Source of the DNA: Bacillota bacterium
GTDB lineage: Bacteria; Bacillota; Clostridia; Christensenellales; Aristaeellaceae
Direction: 5' to 3'
Length of the DNA: 7,854 nt
Assembly: GCA_023392395.1 (NCBI GenBank)
Contig: JAEVZE010000489.1
Location: 1-7,854 of the forward strand
In this document: piece after piece, positions 6,818-7,854 of the stretch
Layout of the letters: every line of letters starts with the position of its first letter
Numbering within the stretch: the stretch's first letter is position 1
The notes under the pieces: generated by a model
The model's input: the letters and a program-made list of their open reading frames with translations, nothing else
Told to the model about the DNA's origin: nothing
The model's database searches: none
Made by a program: the position numbers and the translations under genes

Positions 6818-6842
6818 CAAGGATAATATGCCTTGGCTTTTC

Positions 6843-7854
6843 TTAATTTCCGTAGGTGGCCCCGTAGGCAGTCAGCTGGATCTCTTCGATACGGCTAAGG
6901 CCCAGGTCGTTCATCTCGCCCTGGAAGGTGGCCCACTCAGCTTTATTCAAGTCCCGGCTGCTATTGACGAAGGAGAGGATGCCGGCAACCTGTGCGCCGT
7001 AGATGGTGGCAGAGAAGATGGACAGTTCCTTGGCCTGGTCCTCAGTGAACTTGAGGGTGTAGGAGGTCATAAGGTTTTCAGGTTTCAGCAGGCGGCCCGC
7101 GGCCTCGGAGATCAGAGGGGCGTTCCACTTGAAGAAAGCGGTGTTATCTACCGGCTTGCAGACAGTGAAGCAGTCGCTTAGGAAGGACCACTTCTTCTCG
7201 CCTGCGGCTTTTGATTCTTCGGCGGCATAGTCCACGATAAAGTCCTTGCTGCCGTCGGCATTCACCTTGAAGCTCTCTCCCTCGACGCCATAGTTGGCCA
7301 AGGTGATGCCTTCATCGGAATAGAAGTAATCGATGAACTCAAGGATGGTCGCAGCCTTCTCCTCGCTGACCTTGGCGCTGACGGCAGTAACGGCCTCGTC
7401 GCTGTAGCGGGTGCTGGTGGTGACGGGCATCACCTTGCCCTTCGCGCCTTGAAGGAAGTTCAATACGCCCATCTGGAAGTCGGGGTCGCTCTGCGGACCG
7501 CCGTTTTCCATGAACCACTCGGCGCGGTCGTAGTCGTCGTAGAACACCGATCCATTGCCGTTGAGCATCGTGGATTCCCAGTCGGCCTCACTGGAAGTGC
7601 CCGCGATCCATTTGGGGTTGATCAGGCCCTCGTCGTACCAAGCCTTCATGGCATCGGCCATCTTGTAGGCGTTTTTACTCAGGATGTCAAAGGAGCCGTC
7701 CTTGTAGTGGCCGAACACGTACACGCCATTGGACTCCTTCGAAGAGATGTTGCTGGTGCAGCCGAACCACGAGGCGAAGCGGATGGGGTTGTCGCGGCCA
7801 CACAGCGGGTAGTAGTTCTTGTTGTTCTTGCCATAGAAGGACTTGAGCTTTCTG
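6843..7854 (-). CDS. ABC-transporter extracellular solute-binding protein (LplA-like, carbohydrate type), C-terminal part
   Basis: This is the mature-domain C-terminal portion of a family 1-type solute-binding lipoprotein that would capture a sugar or oligosaccharide outside the cell and deliver it to a membrane permease. The frame is open to the right edge, so the start, signal peptide and lipobox are outside the window. About 336 residues are visible, including 43 upstream of the GTG at 7724, which is therefore not the true start. Supporting features are MADAMKAWYDEGLINPKW, the repeated Trp/Tyr-rich clefts (FYDDYDRAEWF), IDYFYSDEGITLANYGVEGES, which matches the characteristic hinge segment of LplA-like binding proteins, and a C-terminal tail of the type WATFQGEMNDLGLSRIEEIQ ending in AYGATYGN. 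LplA-group proteins are usually about 500 residues, so roughly 160-200 are missing. It converges on the secreted protein gene and shares its terminator; the permease genes are not in view. The ligand cannot be inferred. Confidence 0.9.
   Translation of the reverse strand, partial: RKLKSFYGKNNKNYYPLCGRDNPIRFASWFGCTSNISSKESNGVYVFGHYKDGSFDILSKNAYKMADAMKAWYDEGLINPKWIAGTSSEADWESTMLNGNGSVFYDDYDRAEWFMENGGPQSDPDFQMGVLNFLQGAKGKVMPVTTSTRYSDEAVTAVSAKVSEEKAATILEFIDYFYSDEGITLANYGVEGESFKVNADGSKDFIVDYAAEESKAAGEKKWSFLSDCFTVCKPVDNTAFFKWNAPLISEAAGRLLKPENLMTSYTLKFTEDQAKELSIFSATIYGAQVAGILSFVNSSRDLNKAEWATFQGEMNDLGLSRIEEIQLTAYGATYGN

Noticed and set aside
6675..7181. Plus-strand open frame of 168 codons
   Set aside because: It begins inside the terminator stem and continues antisense to the solute-binding protein gene, with no ribosome site.
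1..7854. CRISPR array, insertion sequence, tRNA or rRNA
   Set aside because: No regularly spaced repeat units, transposase motifs, terminal inverted repeats or structural RNA signatures were seen on either strand.

Overview
The window reads as a piece of a GC-rich bacterial chromosome, most plausibly an anaerobic Firmicute (Clostridia). The pointers are GTG starts with strong GAGG-type ribosome sites, a lipoprotein-type sugar-binding protein of the LplA group, an AraC-family regulator, a secreted protein ending in a PG_binding_1 domain, and a hairpin of the GGGCTGCCTCG...CGAGGCAGCCC kind. The taxonomic guess is inference; no rRNA or marker gene is present.

Layout: (1) bases 3-383 hold the C-terminal end of an AraC-family regulator whose start lies off the left edge. 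(2) A 114-base gap carries a good sigma-70/A-like promoter (422-450) and a small leader hairpin. (3) Bases 498-5542 form a tight four-gene operon, manC - gmd - fcl - phosphohexomutase, with junctions of -4, +13 and +2 bases. (4) After 116 bases without a recognisable signal comes a secreted two-module protein with a peptidoglycan-binding tail (5659-6624). (5) A 19-bp perfect hairpin (6669-6723) lies between this gene and the next, which converges on it. (6) From 6843 to the right edge, on the minus strand, is the C-terminal part of an ABC-transporter solute-binding protein.

Function: the four operon genes make a complete route from mannose-6-phosphate to GDP-L-fucose. The mutase makes mannose-1-phosphate, ManC makes GDP-mannose, Gmd makes GDP-4-keto-6-deoxymannose, and Fcl epimerises and reduces this to GDP-L-fucose. 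The last gene of the operon encodes the first step. ManC has a C-terminal cupin with a full set of putative metal ligands, but they differ from those of classic type II phosphomannose isomerases, so isomerase activity is uncertain. No fucosyltransferase, flippase or polymerase is visible, so the acceptor of the fucose is unknown.

The annotation is ordinary in its parts. The points most worth a second look are the altered metal-site residues of the ManC cupin, the atypical N-terminus of the mutase, the internally duplicated secreted protein directly after the operon, and the structured intergenic region between the convergent genes. I saw no evidence of a wholly new system, CRISPR array, tRNA, rRNA or transposon.
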